The notes beneath the pieces are model-generated. The model worked only from the letters and a program-made list of their open reading frames with translations. It was not told the DNA's origin and searched no databases. From Pseudomonas nitroreducens NBRC 12694 (GTDB taxonomy: Bacteria; Pseudomonadota; Gammaproteobacteria; Pseudomonadales; Pseudomonadaceae), in the NCBI RefSeq assembly GCF_002091755.1, contig NZ_BDAI01000007.1, positions 1 through 64,000 on the forward strand: a stretch of 64,000 nt of DNA, read 5' to 3'. Below, one piece after another: positions 50,565 through 58,948 of the stretch (position 1 is its first letter; each line of letters starts with the position of its first letter). A program made the position numbers and the translations under genes.

Positions 50565-51053
50565 TTAGTCGGGGATGGGCAGGGTGAGGCTTTCCTTCAC
50601 CTCTTCCATCACGATGTAGCTCTTGGACTCGCGGACATGGGGCAGCTTGAGCAGGATGTCGCCCAGCAGCTTGCGGTAGGAGGCCATCTCCGAGATGCGC
50701 GCCTTCACCAGGTAGTCGAAGTGGCCTGACACCAGGTGGCACTCCAGCACGTGGGGCAGCTTGAGCACCGAGCGGCGGAAGTCCTCGAAGGTGTCTCCGG
50801 ATTTGTAGTCCAGGCTGATTTCGACGAACACCAGCAGGCTTGCCTTCAGGTATTGCGGGTTCAGCCGGGCGTTGTAGCCCATGATGATCCCCTCGCGCTC
50901 CAGCCGGCGCACGCGCTCGGTGCACGGCGTGGTGGAGAGGCCGACGCGCTCGCCCAGTTCGGTGAAGGAGATGCGACCCTCTTCCTGCAGGATGCGCAGG
51001 ATATTGCGGTCGATCTTGTCCAGTTCGCGGCGGCTTTGGTGCTGGGTTCTCAT
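50565..51053 (-). CDS. dadR: Lrp/AsnC-family regulator (DadR type)
   Basis: 162 residues: N-terminal helix-turn-helix (DKIDRNILRILQEEGRISFTELGERVGLSTTPCTERVRRLEREGIIMGY, about 12-60) and RAM/ACT-like ligand domain (about 75-150, LKASLLVFVEISLDY and SGHFDYLVKARI). Lrp regulators respond to amino acids. In P. aeruginosa the gene in this position activates dadA-dadX in response to L-alanine. A palindrome upstream of dadA is a candidate site. Confidence 0.9.
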   Translation of the reverse strand: MRTQHQSRRELDKIDRNILRILQEEGRISFTELGERVGLSTTPCTERVRRLEREGIIMGYNARLNPQYLKASLLVFVEISLDYKSGDTFEDFRRSVLKLPHVLECHLVSGHFDYLVKARISEMASYRKLLGDILLKLPHVRESKSYIVMEEVKESLTLPIPD

Positions 51054-51216
51054 GGGAAAGACTCTGGGATGAGCTTTGGGGGAATATCGGCAATATAGTC
51101 GGTTGTGTAGGGAATATCACTGGCAACCCTTGAACTTCCCGCGCCGGGCGGCCAGCCTGTAGGCCAGAGTTCTGCCGTTTCCGGCTGCAATCGCCTGTTT
51201 TTTCCGGAGCCTTCGC

Positions 51217-53781
51217 ATGTCGTTCCCCCGCCTGCGCACCGCCCTCCTGCTGCTGTTGCTGCTCCTGGCACTGGCGGTTGGCGCGGCGTGGCTGGCGGTT
51301 CCGCGGCTGCTGGCCAATGCCGGGGTGAGCATCGAGCAGTGGCAGGGCCTGAGCGTTTCGCGACAAGGGCTGACCCTGGAACAGATGGTTCTTCAGCGGC
51401 AGACACCCGATGGTGCGCGGTTGGCCATCCAGTTGCGCGAGGTCCGTGTCGGCTGGCCCGAACATGCCGATGGCCGCTGGCGCTTGAAGGAGCTGGCCGC
51501 CGGCAGGATCGATGTCCGCCAATGGCCGGGAGAGAGCGCGGAAGGCGAGGACGTCGCACTGCCGGACCTGGCCCAACTCAATCGCTGGCTGGCGTTGCTG
51601 CCCGGACGGCTGGCGCTGGAACAGGTTTTCCTCGAGCTGCCCTGTGCCCGCGAGCAGCGTTGCACCCTCAACGGCAGCGCCCACTGGCAGCAGATCCCGG
51701 GCGGCGCCGCGGCGCTGGGTGGCGAGTTGCGCCAGGGCGGGCAGCAGCTCGCCTTCAATGGCCTGTTGCAGCCCGGCGACGGGCAGTGGCGCCTGCAACT
51801 GGACAGCTTCCTCGACAACGAACAGCTGCTGTCGCTGGATTCGATCTGGGCGCCGGGCGCCCGCCAGCTCAGCGGCAGCCTTGCCAGCCCCGCCGTGCCG
51901 CCGGTGCAGGCGGTGCGCAACTGGCTGGGCATGTGGTTGCCAACGCCGAACCTGCCGCTGCCTATCCCCGAAGCCGGCCGCCTGCGCCTGAGCTGGAATA
52001 CGCAGCTGGCTGGCAACGCCGCGTGGCCGGACTGGCCCGGCCTGCGCGATGGCCGCGGCAACATCGATCTTTCCCTGCAATTGCCGCAACCCTGGCCGCT
52101 GCCGGGCCTGGGCAACCTGCAGGGCGACCTGCGGCTGATCGCCAGCGGCACCGACCTTGGCTGGCGGCCCTCGGTGCTCAGCGGCGATCTGCGCCTGTCC
52201 GACCTCTACGGCGACTGGCTGCAGGCGCTGCCAGTGGGCCTGCGCCCGGCACGCCTGACGCTGCACATGGAGCCCGGCGTGGATGAAGAGGCCGGTAGTG
52301 TTCGCGCCGACCTGCACGCCGTGGGCGCCGCCGACTTGCGCCTGCGTTCCCGCGTGGCATTGCTGGAAGCGACGCCGCTGGCGCTGCAGCTGATGGATTC
52401 GCGGCTCGAAGGCAAGGTCCCGCACCTTGAACTGGCCGGCTTGCGTGGCGACAACAGCCGCTTCGACCTGCGCTTCGAGGGGCGCATCGACCAGCAGTCC
52501 GCCAACGTCGCCTTCGCCGATGGCGCGCAACTCCAGGTCGGCACCCTGGCCGGGCCGCAGTCGCTCAAGGCGAGCAAGCTCAGCGCCGTTCTCGGCAAGG
52601 GCGCACTCGACCTGGGCTATGCGGCCGATGCGCCGGCCACCCTGCAACTGAATGCGCCGCTGAAACTGGCCGCGGGCGAACTCCGTCAGCCCCACGTCAA
52701 ACCGCTTTCCTGGAATGCCCTCGGGACGCTGGCGGCGAGCCTCGACAGCCAGCAGTTCAAGGGCCGCCTGCTGAACAGCGGCGGGCTGAATGCCGAAGTC
52801 GATCTGAACAATTCCGCCAGGCAGGGCGTTGCGCTGGTTGCGCGCCAGCCGGAGTTCTTCCTGCGCACCGGCAACCCGCTGGAGAAGTCCCTTGGCGACT
52901 GGCCGGCGCTGCTCAGCCTGAACAACGGCAAGGCCAGCTTCGACCTGAACTGGCGCCTGCCACCGGGTAGCGCGCCGCAGAGCCTGGGCCTGAACCTGCG
53001 CGGGCAAGGTCTGGAGGGCGTGTACGACCGCAGCGAGGTCCATGGCCTCGACCTGCAGGCGAAGTTCGCGCTGAACGGCTCGCAGATGGAGCTGCAGTTG
53101 CCGCAGGTGAAAGTCGCCTCGCTCAACCCCGGCGTGACACTGGGGCCGCTGTCGCTGCAGGCCAACTACAGGGGCTCGCTGGACGCACCGCTGGCCGGGC
53201 GGGTCGACTGGCAGCAGGCGGAGCTGGGTATGTTCAACGGTCGCGCATGGCTACCGCCGGGGGGCGTGGATCTTTCCGCGCGCCGCGAGGGTCTGACGCT
53301 GAAGCTGGAAGGGCTGGCGCTGGAGGCGATCCTGGCGGCCTACCCGGCGGAAGGGCTGTCCGGCAACGGCGTCATCGACGGCAACCTGCCGCTGGGCCTG
53401 CGCGAAGGCAAGCTGGTCATCCACGGCGGGGAAGTCGCCGCACGGCAGCCGGGCGTGCTGCAGTTCCGTTCGGAGAAGATCCGCTCCCTGGGCCAGAGCA
53501 ACCCGGCCATGCAACTGGTGGCCACGGCCATCGACGATTTCCGCTACGACAAACTGAGCAGCCGCGTGGATTATGATGAATCGGGCAAGCTGCTTCTCGC
53601 CCTGAGCCTGAGCGGGCGCAACCCGGCGCTGGAGCAGGGCCGGCCGATCAACCTCAACGTCAACCTGGAGGAGAACGTGCCCAAGCTGCTCACCAGCCTG
53701 CAACTGAGCGACCGGGTCAGCGACACCATTCGCAAGCGCGTGCAGGAACGCCTGCGCAACGACCCGGCCGCCGCGCCATGA
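51217..53781 (+). CDS. ydbH: YdbH family AsmA-like intermembrane phospholipid transport protein
   Basis: 854 residues. A single N-terminal membrane helix (about 5-28, LRTALLLLLLLLALAVGAAWLAV) anchors it to the inner membrane; the rest is a long series of beta-strands typical of the AsmA clan bridge proteins, ending in KLLTSLQLSDRVSDTIRKRVQERL. Together with TamB and YhdP it is a candidate conduit for phospholipids to the outer membrane. Next genes ynbE and ydbL form the expected trio, with overlapping or short gaps. Confidence 0.88.
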   Translation: MSFPRLRTALLLLLLLLALAVGAAWLAVPRLLANAGVSIEQWQGLSVSRQGLTLEQMVLQRQTPDGARLAIQLREVRVGWPEHADGRWRLKELAAGRIDVRQWPGESAEGEDVALPDLAQLNRWLALLPGRLALEQVFLELPCAREQRCTLNGSAHWQQIPGGAAALGGELRQGGQQLAFNGLLQPGDGQWRLQLDSFLDNEQLLSLDSIWAPGARQLSGSLASPAVPPVQAVRNWLGMWLPTPNLPLPIPEAGRLRLSWNTQLAGNAAWPDWPGLRDGRGNIDLSLQLPQPWPLPGLGNLQGDLRLIASGTDLGWRPSVLSGDLRLSDLYGDWLQALPVGLRPARLTLHMEPGVDEEAGSVRADLHAVGAADLRLRSRVALLEATPLALQLMDSRLEGKVPHLELAGLRGDNSRFDLRFEGRIDQQSANVAFADGAQLQVGTLAGPQSLKASKLSAVLGKGALDLGYAADAPATLQLNAPLKLAAGELRQPHVKPLSWNALGTLAASLDSQQFKGRLLNSGGLNAEVDLNNSARQGVALVARQPEFFLRTGNPLEKSLGDWPALLSLNNGKASFDLNWRLPPGSAPQSLGLNLRGQGLEGVYDRSEVHGLDLQAKFALNGSQMELQLPQVKVASLNPGVTLGPLSLQANYRGSLDAPLAGRVDWQQAELGMFNGRAWLPPGGVDLSARREGLTLKLEGLALEAILAAYPAEGLSGNGVIDGNLPLGLREGKLVIHGGEVAARQPGVLQFRSEKIRSLGQSNPAMQLVATAIDDFRYDKLSSRVDYDESGKLLLALSLSGRNPALEQGRPINLNVNLEENVPKLLTSLQLSDRVSDTIRKRVQERLRNDPAAAP

Positions 53782-53798
53782 CCGCAAGGAGAACCCCG

Positions 53799-53990
53799 AT
53801 GCGCCTTCGCGCCGTTTTACCCTTCCTGCTCCTGGCAGGCGTCGTCCAGGGCTGCACGCCTACCGTGCAGTTGGCCGCGCCCAAGGAGCCGATCAACATC
53901 AACCTCAACGTGAAGATCGAGCACGAGATCTATATCAAGGTCGACAAGGCGCTCGACGGCATCATCAACGAGAACAGCGGCCTGTTCTGA
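53799..53990 (+). CDS. ynbE: YnbE family outer-membrane lipoprotein
   Basis: 63 residues. Lipobox GVVQGC (Cys 19) then a short strand-forming body (ININLNVKIEHEIYIKVDKALDGII). YnbE is the outer-membrane partner that extends the YdbH bridge. The start at 53799 is preferred because AAGGAG precedes it; an upstream ATG at 53778 overlaps the ydbH stop (ATGA) and lacks a ribosome site. Confidence 0.88.
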   Translation: MRLRAVLPFLLLAGVVQGCTPTVQLAAPKEPININLNVKIEHEIYIKVDKALDGIINENSGLF

Positions 53991-54004
53991 GAAGGAGCCT
54001 TTGC

Positions 54005-54349
54005 ATGAGATTGCACCGCAAACTGGGCGTCGCGCTGGTCGCCCTCTGCCTGAGCCTGCCGGTCATGGCCATGAGCCTGGAACAGGCGATGTCCGCCCTG
54101 GGTGGCGCCAAGTCCCAGGGTCTGGTCGGTGAACAGACCGACGGCTACCTGGGCGTCGTGAAGAATGGCGGTGACGCCGCCGATATCGCCGCGCAGATCA
54201 ACGCGGCACGTCGCGCCGAATACCAGAAGGTTGCCGGGCAGAGCGGCGCCAAGCTGGCTGACGTCGAAGCGCTGGCTGGCAAGAAGGCCATCGAACGTAC
54301 GCCATCGGGGCAGTACGTGCAGGTCAATGGTCAGTGGGTACGCAAGTAG
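54005..54349 (+). CDS. ydbL: YdbL family periplasmic protein (DUF1318)
   Basis: 114 residues with a signal peptide (about 1-22, VALCLSLPVMA) and the DUF1318 body, SLEQAMSALGGAKSQGLVGEQTDGYLGVVKNGGDAADIAAQINAARRAEYQKVAG. YdbL is needed for correct YdbH-YnbE assembly in E. coli. GAAGGAGCC precedes the ATG; it closes the three-gene unit before a hairpin. Confidence 0.88.
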   Translation: MRLHRKLGVALVALCLSLPVMAMSLEQAMSALGGAKSQGLVGEQTDGYLGVVKNGGDAADIAAQINAARRAEYQKVAGQSGAKLADVEALAGKKAIERTPSGQYVQVNGQWVRK

Positions 54350-54371
54350 CCGCGCCAAGGGGAATTCCCTG

Positions 54372-54395
54372 CTCGCCGCCACCTGTGGCGGCGAG
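54372..54395 (+). terminator. Hairpin after ydbL
   Basis: CTCGCCGCCA (54372-54381) and TGGCGGCGAG (54386-54395) form a 10-bp stem with a CCTG loop, followed by TTCGGGG. It lacks a good T-run, so may be a weak terminator. Confidence 0.6.
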
Positions 54396-54490
54396 TTCGG
54401 GGGCGGGCGGCGGGAGCAGGTAATTCCCGTCGGGGAATGGTCCGGCGGGAGAAGTTCTGGCCAATCCCATTTCGTTCGCTATTTACTCTG

Positions 54491-54515
54491 GATCTGGTGA
54501 AATTTTCACCAGATC
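54491..54515. promoter_or_regulatory. 25-bp perfect palindrome upstream of dadA
   Basis: GATCTGGTGAAA (54491-54502), central T (54503), TTTCACCAGATC (54504-54515): 12-base arms with no mismatch. The AT-rich centre with flanking GGTG/CACC resembles Lrp/AsnC-family operators. It lies 195 bases before the dadA ATG and 138 bases before the -10 candidate. DadR is the natural candidate ligand-responsive protein. Confidence 0.75.
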
Positions 54516-54710
54516 ATCGACCATTCGGTCTCGGCTGAAAATGCCGTAATCCTGGTGGATGTCCCTCCGTGAAAGCGACTTTTGCCAGGATTTTTCGTCA
54601 AATACCGCATCGCAATCAGTGAATATCGCTGAGCCCGACTTCCTATACTGCGCGCATCTACGTTCAGAATAAGAAACGTCTGCGCCCCTGGCGCGACGTA
54701 GGAGGCAAAG

Positions 54711-56006
54711 ATGCGCGTTCTGGTGCTTGGCAGCGGTGTGATCGGTACCGCCAGTGCTTACTATCTCGCCCGTGCCGGCTTCGAAGTGGTCGTCGTCGAC
54801 CGCCAGCCCGGCCCGGCCCTGGAAACCAGCTTCGCCAACGCCGGCCAGGTGTCGCCTGGCTACGCCTCGCCCTGGGCCGCCCCGGGCATCCCGCTCAAGG
54901 CCATGAAATGGCTGCTGCAGACCCACGCCCCGCTGGCCATCAAGCTGACCGGTGACCCCAGCCAGTACAGCTGGATGTGGCAGATGCTGCGCAACTGCAA
55001 CGCCAAGAGCTACGCGGTGAACAAGGAGCGCATGGTGCGCCTGTCCGAGTACAGCCGCGATTGCCTCGATGAGCTGCGCGCCGAGACCGGCATCACCTAC
55101 GAAGGCCGCTCCCTGGGCACCACCCAGCTGTTCCGCACCCAGGCGCAGCTGGATTCCGCCGCCAAGGACATCGCCGTCCTGGAAAGCACCGGCGTTCCTT
55201 ATGAAGTGCTGGACCGCGCCGGCATTGCCCGCGTCGAGCCGGCCCTGGCCAAGGTGGCCGACAAGCTGGTCGGCGCCCTGCGCCTGCCCAATGACCAGAC
55301 CGGCGACTGCCAGATGTTCACCACCAAGCTGGCCGAGATGGCCAAGGCCCTGGGCGTGGAATTCCGCTTCGGCCAGGACATTCAGCGCCTGGACTTCGCC
55401 GGTGACCGCATCAACGGCGTCTGGGTCGATGGCCAACTGGTCACCGCCGACCGCTACGTGCTGGCGCTGGGCAGCTACTCGCCGCAGATGCTCAAGCCGC
55501 TGGGCATCGACGCCCCGGTCTACCCGCTCAAGGGTTACTCGCTGACCGTGCCGATCACCAACCCGGACATGGCGCCGACCTCGACCATTCTCGACGAGAC
55601 CTACAAGGTCGCGATCACCCGCTTCGACCAGCGCATCCGCGTCGGCGGTATGGCGGAAATCGCCGGCTTCGACCTGTCGCTGAACCCGCGTCGCCGCGCT
55701 ACCCTGGAAATGATCACCACCGACCTCTATCCGGAAGGCGGCGATGTCAGCCAGGCGGAATTCTGGACCGGCCTGCGCCCGGCTACCCCGGACGGCACCC
55801 CGATCGTCGGTGCCACCTGCTATCGCAACCTGTTCCTCAATACCGGCCACGGCACCCTGGGCTGGACCATGGCGTGCGGCTCGGGCCGTTACCTCGCCGA
55901 CCTGATGGCCAAGAAGCGCCCGCAGATCAGCACCGAAGGTCTGGACATCTCCCGCTACGGTTCCACTTCGGAGGCCCAGAATGGCCATCCAGCGCCTGCA
56001 CACTAA
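54711..56006 (+). CDS. dadA: D-amino acid dehydrogenase small subunit DadA
   Basis: 431-residue membrane-associated FAD dehydrogenase that oxidises D-alanine and many D-amino acids to 2-oxoacids, feeding the respiratory chain. FAD-binding VLVLGSGVIGTASAYYLARAGFEVVVVDRQPGPALETSFANAG at the N-terminus; the substrate and FAD region near the C-terminus is NLFLNTGHGTLGWTMACGSGRYLADLMAKK. Its last 26 bases overlap the start of ridA in another frame. Confidence 0.96.
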   Translation: MRVLVLGSGVIGTASAYYLARAGFEVVVVDRQPGPALETSFANAGQVSPGYASPWAAPGIPLKAMKWLLQTHAPLAIKLTGDPSQYSWMWQMLRNCNAKSYAVNKERMVRLSEYSRDCLDELRAETGITYEGRSLGTTQLFRTQAQLDSAAKDIAVLESTGVPYEVLDRAGIARVEPALAKVADKLVGALRLPNDQTGDCQMFTTKLAEMAKALGVEFRFGQDIQRLDFAGDRINGVWVDGQLVTADRYVLALGSYSPQMLKPLGIDAPVYPLKGYSLTVPITNPDMAPTSTILDETYKVAITRFDQRIRVGGMAEIAGFDLSLNPRRRATLEMITTDLYPEGGDVSQAEFWTGLRPATPDGTPIVGATCYRNLFLNTGHGTLGWTMACGSGRYLADLMAKKRPQISTEGLDISRYGSTSEAQNGHPAPAH

Positions 56007-56334
56007 TCAGCGGATGAGCCAGGTCGTCGTCCACAACGGCACGGTGTACCTCGCCGGCCAGGTGGCGGACGACCTCACCGCCGACGTCGAGCAACAGACC
56101 CGCGAAGTCCTCGCCAGCGTCGAGCGCCTGCTCGACGAGGCCGGCACCGACAAGTCGCGTGTCCTCTCGGCAACCATCTACCTCAAGGACGTCGCCGCCG
56201 ACTTCGCCGGCATGAACGGCGTCTGGGACCAGTGGGTCCCGCAGGGCTGCGCCCCGGCGCGCGCCACCGTCCAGGCGGCGTTGTGCTACCCGGAGATCCT
56301 CGTCGAGATCTCCATCGTCGCCGCACTGCCCTGA
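55981..56334 (+). CDS. RidA family protein adjacent to dadA
   Basis: 117 residues. Starts AIQRLHTNQRMSQVVVHNGTVYLAGQVADD, a RidA-type fold. The Arg of the canonical active site is present in ARATVQAALCYPEILVEI. This subgroup occurs beside dadA and may act on imine products of D-amino acid oxidation. Overlaps the dadA end; GGAGG precedes the ATG. Confidence 0.9.
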   Translation: MAIQRLHTNQRMSQVVVHNGTVYLAGQVADDLTADVEQQTREVLASVERLLDEAGTDKSRVLSATIYLKDVAADFAGMNGVWDQWVPQGCAPARATVQAALCYPEILVEISIVAALP

Positions 56335-56348
56335 TCGTTTTTGCGTGG

Positions 56349-56373
56349 CCCGGCCGGAGCGCCGGGTTTTTTT
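56349..56373 (+). terminator. Terminator between the ridA paralogue and dadX
   Basis: CCCGGC (56349-56354), CGGAGC loop, GCCGGG (56361-56366) and seven Ts. A textbook terminator inside the dad cluster; read-through would be needed for dadX to be expressed from the dadA promoter. Confidence 0.88.
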
Positions 56374-56416
56374 CGTCTGCAGTTTCGTACCACGTTGATA
56401 AAAAGAGAGCCTCGCC

Positions 56417-57496
56417 ATGCGTCCCGCCCGTGCCCTGATCGATCTCGCCGCCCTGCGCCACAACTACCGCCTGGCCCGTGAAGTCACCGGCGCGCGAGCG
56501 CTGGCCGTGGTCAAGGCCGACGCCTACGGCCACGGTGCAGTGGTCTGCGCCCGCGCCCTGGAAGGCGAGGCTGACGGCTTCGCCGTGGCGTGCATCGAGG
56601 AAGCGCTGGAGCTGCGCGAAGCCGGCATCCGTGCGCCGATCCTGCTGCTCGAAGGCTTCTTCGAGGCCAGCGAACTGGAACTGATCGACGCCCATGATTT
56701 CTGGTGCGTGGTGCACTCGGCCTGGCAGCTGGAGGCCATCGAGCGTGCCCACCCCAGCAAGCCGCTGACCGTCTGGCTGAAGATGGACTCGGGCATGCAC
56801 CGCGTCGGCTTCTTCCCGCAGGACTACGCCGCCGCGCTGGCGCGCCTGAAGGCGCTGCCCCACGTGGCCAAGGTCGTGCTGATGAGCCACTTCTCCCGCG
56901 CCGACGAACTGGACTGCGTCCGCACCGAAGAGCAGGTCGCCGCCTTCCAGGCCGTGCGCGAAGCCGCAGGCCAGGGGCATGAGATCAGCCTGCGCAATTC
57001 CCCCGGCATCCTCGGCTGGTCCGAAGTGCCCAGCGACTGGGTGCGCCCCGGCATCATGCTCTACGGCGCCACTCCGTTCGAGCAGGCCCATCTGCTGGCG
57101 GACCAACTGCGTCCGGTGATGACCCTGGAATCCCAGATCATCAGCATCCGCGAGCTGCCGGCCGGCGAGCCGGTGGGGTACGGCGCGCGCTTCATCGCCG
57201 ACCGCCCGGTACGCGTCGGGGTGGTCGCCATGGGATACGCCGATGGCTATCCGCGCCATGCGCCGGATGGCACGCCGGTGTTCATCGACGGCAAGCCCAG
57301 CCGCATCATCGGTCGCGTGTCCATGGACATGCTCACCGTGGACCTGACCGACCTGCCGCAGGCAGGCCTGGGCAGTCGCGTCGAGCTCTGGGGCCCGAAC
57401 GTCCCCGCCAGCCAGCTGGCTTCCCTGTGCGGCAGCATTCCCTACCAGCTGTTCTGCAACCTCAAGCGCGTCCCGCGGGTCTATAGCGGCGAGTGA
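56417..57496 (+). CDS. dadX: Catabolic alanine racemase DadX
   Basis: Pyridoxal-phosphate enzyme interconverting L- and D-alanine so that DadA can oxidise it. 359 residues. PLP lysine K33 in VVKADAYGHG; the second catalytic Tyr is in the segment VGVVAMGYADGYPRHA; substrate-binding Arg lies in MDSGMHRVGFF. AAAGAGAGCC precedes the ATG. Confidence 0.96.
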   Translation: MRPARALIDLAALRHNYRLAREVTGARALAVVKADAYGHGAVVCARALEGEADGFAVACIEEALELREAGIRAPILLLEGFFEASELELIDAHDFWCVVHSAWQLEAIERAHPSKPLTVWLKMDSGMHRVGFFPQDYAAALARLKALPHVAKVVLMSHFSRADELDCVRTEEQVAAFQAVREAAGQGHEISLRNSPGILGWSEVPSDWVRPGIMLYGATPFEQAHLLADQLRPVMTLESQIISIRELPAGEPVGYGARFIADRPVRVGVVAMGYADGYPRHAPDGTPVFIDGKPSRIIGRVSMDMLTVDLTDLPQAGLGSRVELWGPNVPASQLASLCGSIPYQLFCNLKRVPRVYSGE

Positions 57497-57659
57497 CGGA
57501 TACCGCCCGTAAAGTTTGCGCAGGATCGTCGGGCGATCTGTTGTAAATACTGAACGGTGTTGCCATGATACGTGGCACTTGGAACCCGCTCGGCTCAAGC
57601 CGCTGCGGGTTCTGCCTTTCAGAGCCTGCCTGATCACAAGAATAAGGAGGACCCCACCC

Positions 57660-58208
57660 TTGGACGTCGGTGCTCGTCTGCAAGCCATCCGTAAGCTCAA
57701 AGGTTTGTCCCAGCGCGAACTCGCCAAACGGGCGGGTGTGACCAACAGCACAATCTCGATGATCGAGAAGAACAGCGTCAGCCCCTCCATCAGTTCGCTG
57801 AAGAAAGTGCTGGGTGGTATTCCGATGTCCCTGGTCGAGTTCTTCTCCCTCGATCTTGAGCAGAGCAGCAACACTCCTGTGGTCTACAAGGCGGACGAGC
57901 TCAGTGACCTGTCCAGTGGCTCGATCATCATGAAGCTGATTGGCAAGGACTACCCCAGCCGCGCCATCACCCTGCTCGACGAGACCTATCCGCCGGGTTC
58001 CGACACCGGTGACGACATGTATGCCCACGAAGGCGAAGAGACCGGCGTGCTGGTCGAAGGCCGCCTGGAACTGACCGTCGGCGACGAGACTTTCGTCCTC
58101 GAATGTGGCGACAGCTACTATTTCGACAGCACCAAGCCGCACCGCTTCCGTAATCCGTTCGAAACCCCGGCACGACTGATCAGCGCGACCACACCGGCAA
58201 ATTTTTGA
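57660..58208 (+). CDS. pauR: XRE-cupin transcriptional regulator (PauR type)
   Basis: 182 residues: N-terminal helix-turn-helix (VGARLQAIRKLKGLSQRELAKRAGVTNSTISMIEKNSVSPSISSLKKVL, about 2-60) and C-terminal cupin (about 105-175, PPGSDTGDDMYAHEGEETGVLVEGRLELTVGDETFVLECGDSYYFDSTKPHRF). Start is TTG, supported by AAGGAGG nine bases before. In P. aeruginosa the gene in this position is pauR, a repressor of gamma-glutamylpolyamine catabolism. The window contains likely targets kauB and puuB. Confidence 0.9.
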   Translation: MDVGARLQAIRKLKGLSQRELAKRAGVTNSTISMIEKNSVSPSISSLKKVLGGIPMSLVEFFSLDLEQSSNTPVVYKADELSDLSSGSIIMKLIGKDYPSRAITLLDETYPPGSDTGDDMYAHEGEETGVLVEGRLELTVGDETFVLECGDSYYFDSTKPHRFRNPFETPARLISATTPANF

Positions 58209-58380
58209 ACAGCCGGTAGGACCGGCCAGATCAGCTGCGACCTAATGCCGCAAAGGCCGGCAAGGTGGCGCAATTGTTTCGAGCTTCCCGGCTTTGCCGT
58301 TATACTTGCGCCCGCTCGCGCGGCCCGAGACTGTGACTGCACCGCGACCGGGCGTGATAAGCCACGATGAGGGTGAAAGG

Positions 58381-58809
58381 GTGAACCTGATTAGAAAAAT
58401 CCTGGCAGCCCAAGCTGCCGTACTGGCCCTGTGGGCAGTGAGCGTTCAGGCCGCGACCAATGATGACGCCATTGCCAAGCGTCTCGAACCTGTCGGCAAA
58501 GTCTGCGTCCAGGGCAAGGAATGCGAAGGCGTTGGCGCCGTCGCTGCTGCCGGTGGTGGCGGTGCCCCGCGTTCGGGCGAAGAGATTGTCGGCAAGGTCT
58601 GCACCAACTGTCATGGTACAGGCCTGCTGAATGCACCGAAGATCGGTGACAAGGCCGAATGGAGCAAGCGGGCGAAAGAGCAGGGTGGTTTGGATGGCCT
58701 GCTGGCCAAAGCTATCTCCGGCTTCAACGCCATGCCGCCCAAGGGTACTTGTGCTGATTGCTCCGATGACGAGCTGAAAGCTGCGATTCAACACATGTCC
58801 GGCCTGTAA
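58381..58809 (+). CDS. cycB: Cytochrome c5
   Basis: 142 residues from a GTG start (a GATGAGGGTGAAAGG sequence precedes it). Signal peptide about 1-24 (LALWAVSVQA), then one haem site CTNCH (74-78) and Met ligand in NAMPPKG (about 118). Extra cysteines in CADC near the end match cytochrome c5, where they form a disulfide. Acts as a periplasmic electron carrier to terminal oxidases. Other possible starts lie upstream to 58294 but disturb the signal peptide. Confidence 0.88.
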   Translation: MNLIRKILAAQAAVLALWAVSVQAATNDDAIAKRLEPVGKVCVQGKECEGVGAVAAAGGGGAPRSGEEIVGKVCTNCHGTGLLNAPKIGDKAEWSKRAKEQGGLDGLLAKAISGFNAMPPKGTCADCSDDELKAAIQHMSGL

Positions 58810-58824
58810 CAGCCGACCTGTGCG

Positions 58825-58850
58825 AAAAAGCCGCCCAAGGGCGGCTTTTT
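58825..58850. terminator. Terminator after cytochrome c5
   Basis: AAAAAGCCGCCC (58825-58836), AA loop, GGGCGGCTTTTT (58839-58850): a strong bidirectional terminator. Confidence 0.95.
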
Positions 58851-58948
58851 CATGCCCGCGATTTTTCACCTCGTGAGTCGCGGGAGCAACTTTTGCGTAA
58901 AGCCGGTCCAAACTCCTGTCGTGGACAACGAACCCGGAGGGATGCCCG

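Larger units (their letters stand above)
54350..54710 (+). other. Regulatory region of dadA
   Basis: 361 bases without a gene. Contents in order: hairpin (54372-54395), palindrome (54491-54515), an AT-rich stretch at 54590-54640, and a -10 TATACT at 54654-54659 with no proper -35, which fits an activator-dependent promoter. GTAGGAGG before the dadA ATG is a strong ribosome site. Confidence 0.6.

Noticed and set aside
50446..53043. Long minus-strand open frame opposite ydbH
   Set aside because: Antisense to a well-supported gene; the amino-acid composition is that of a shadow frame.
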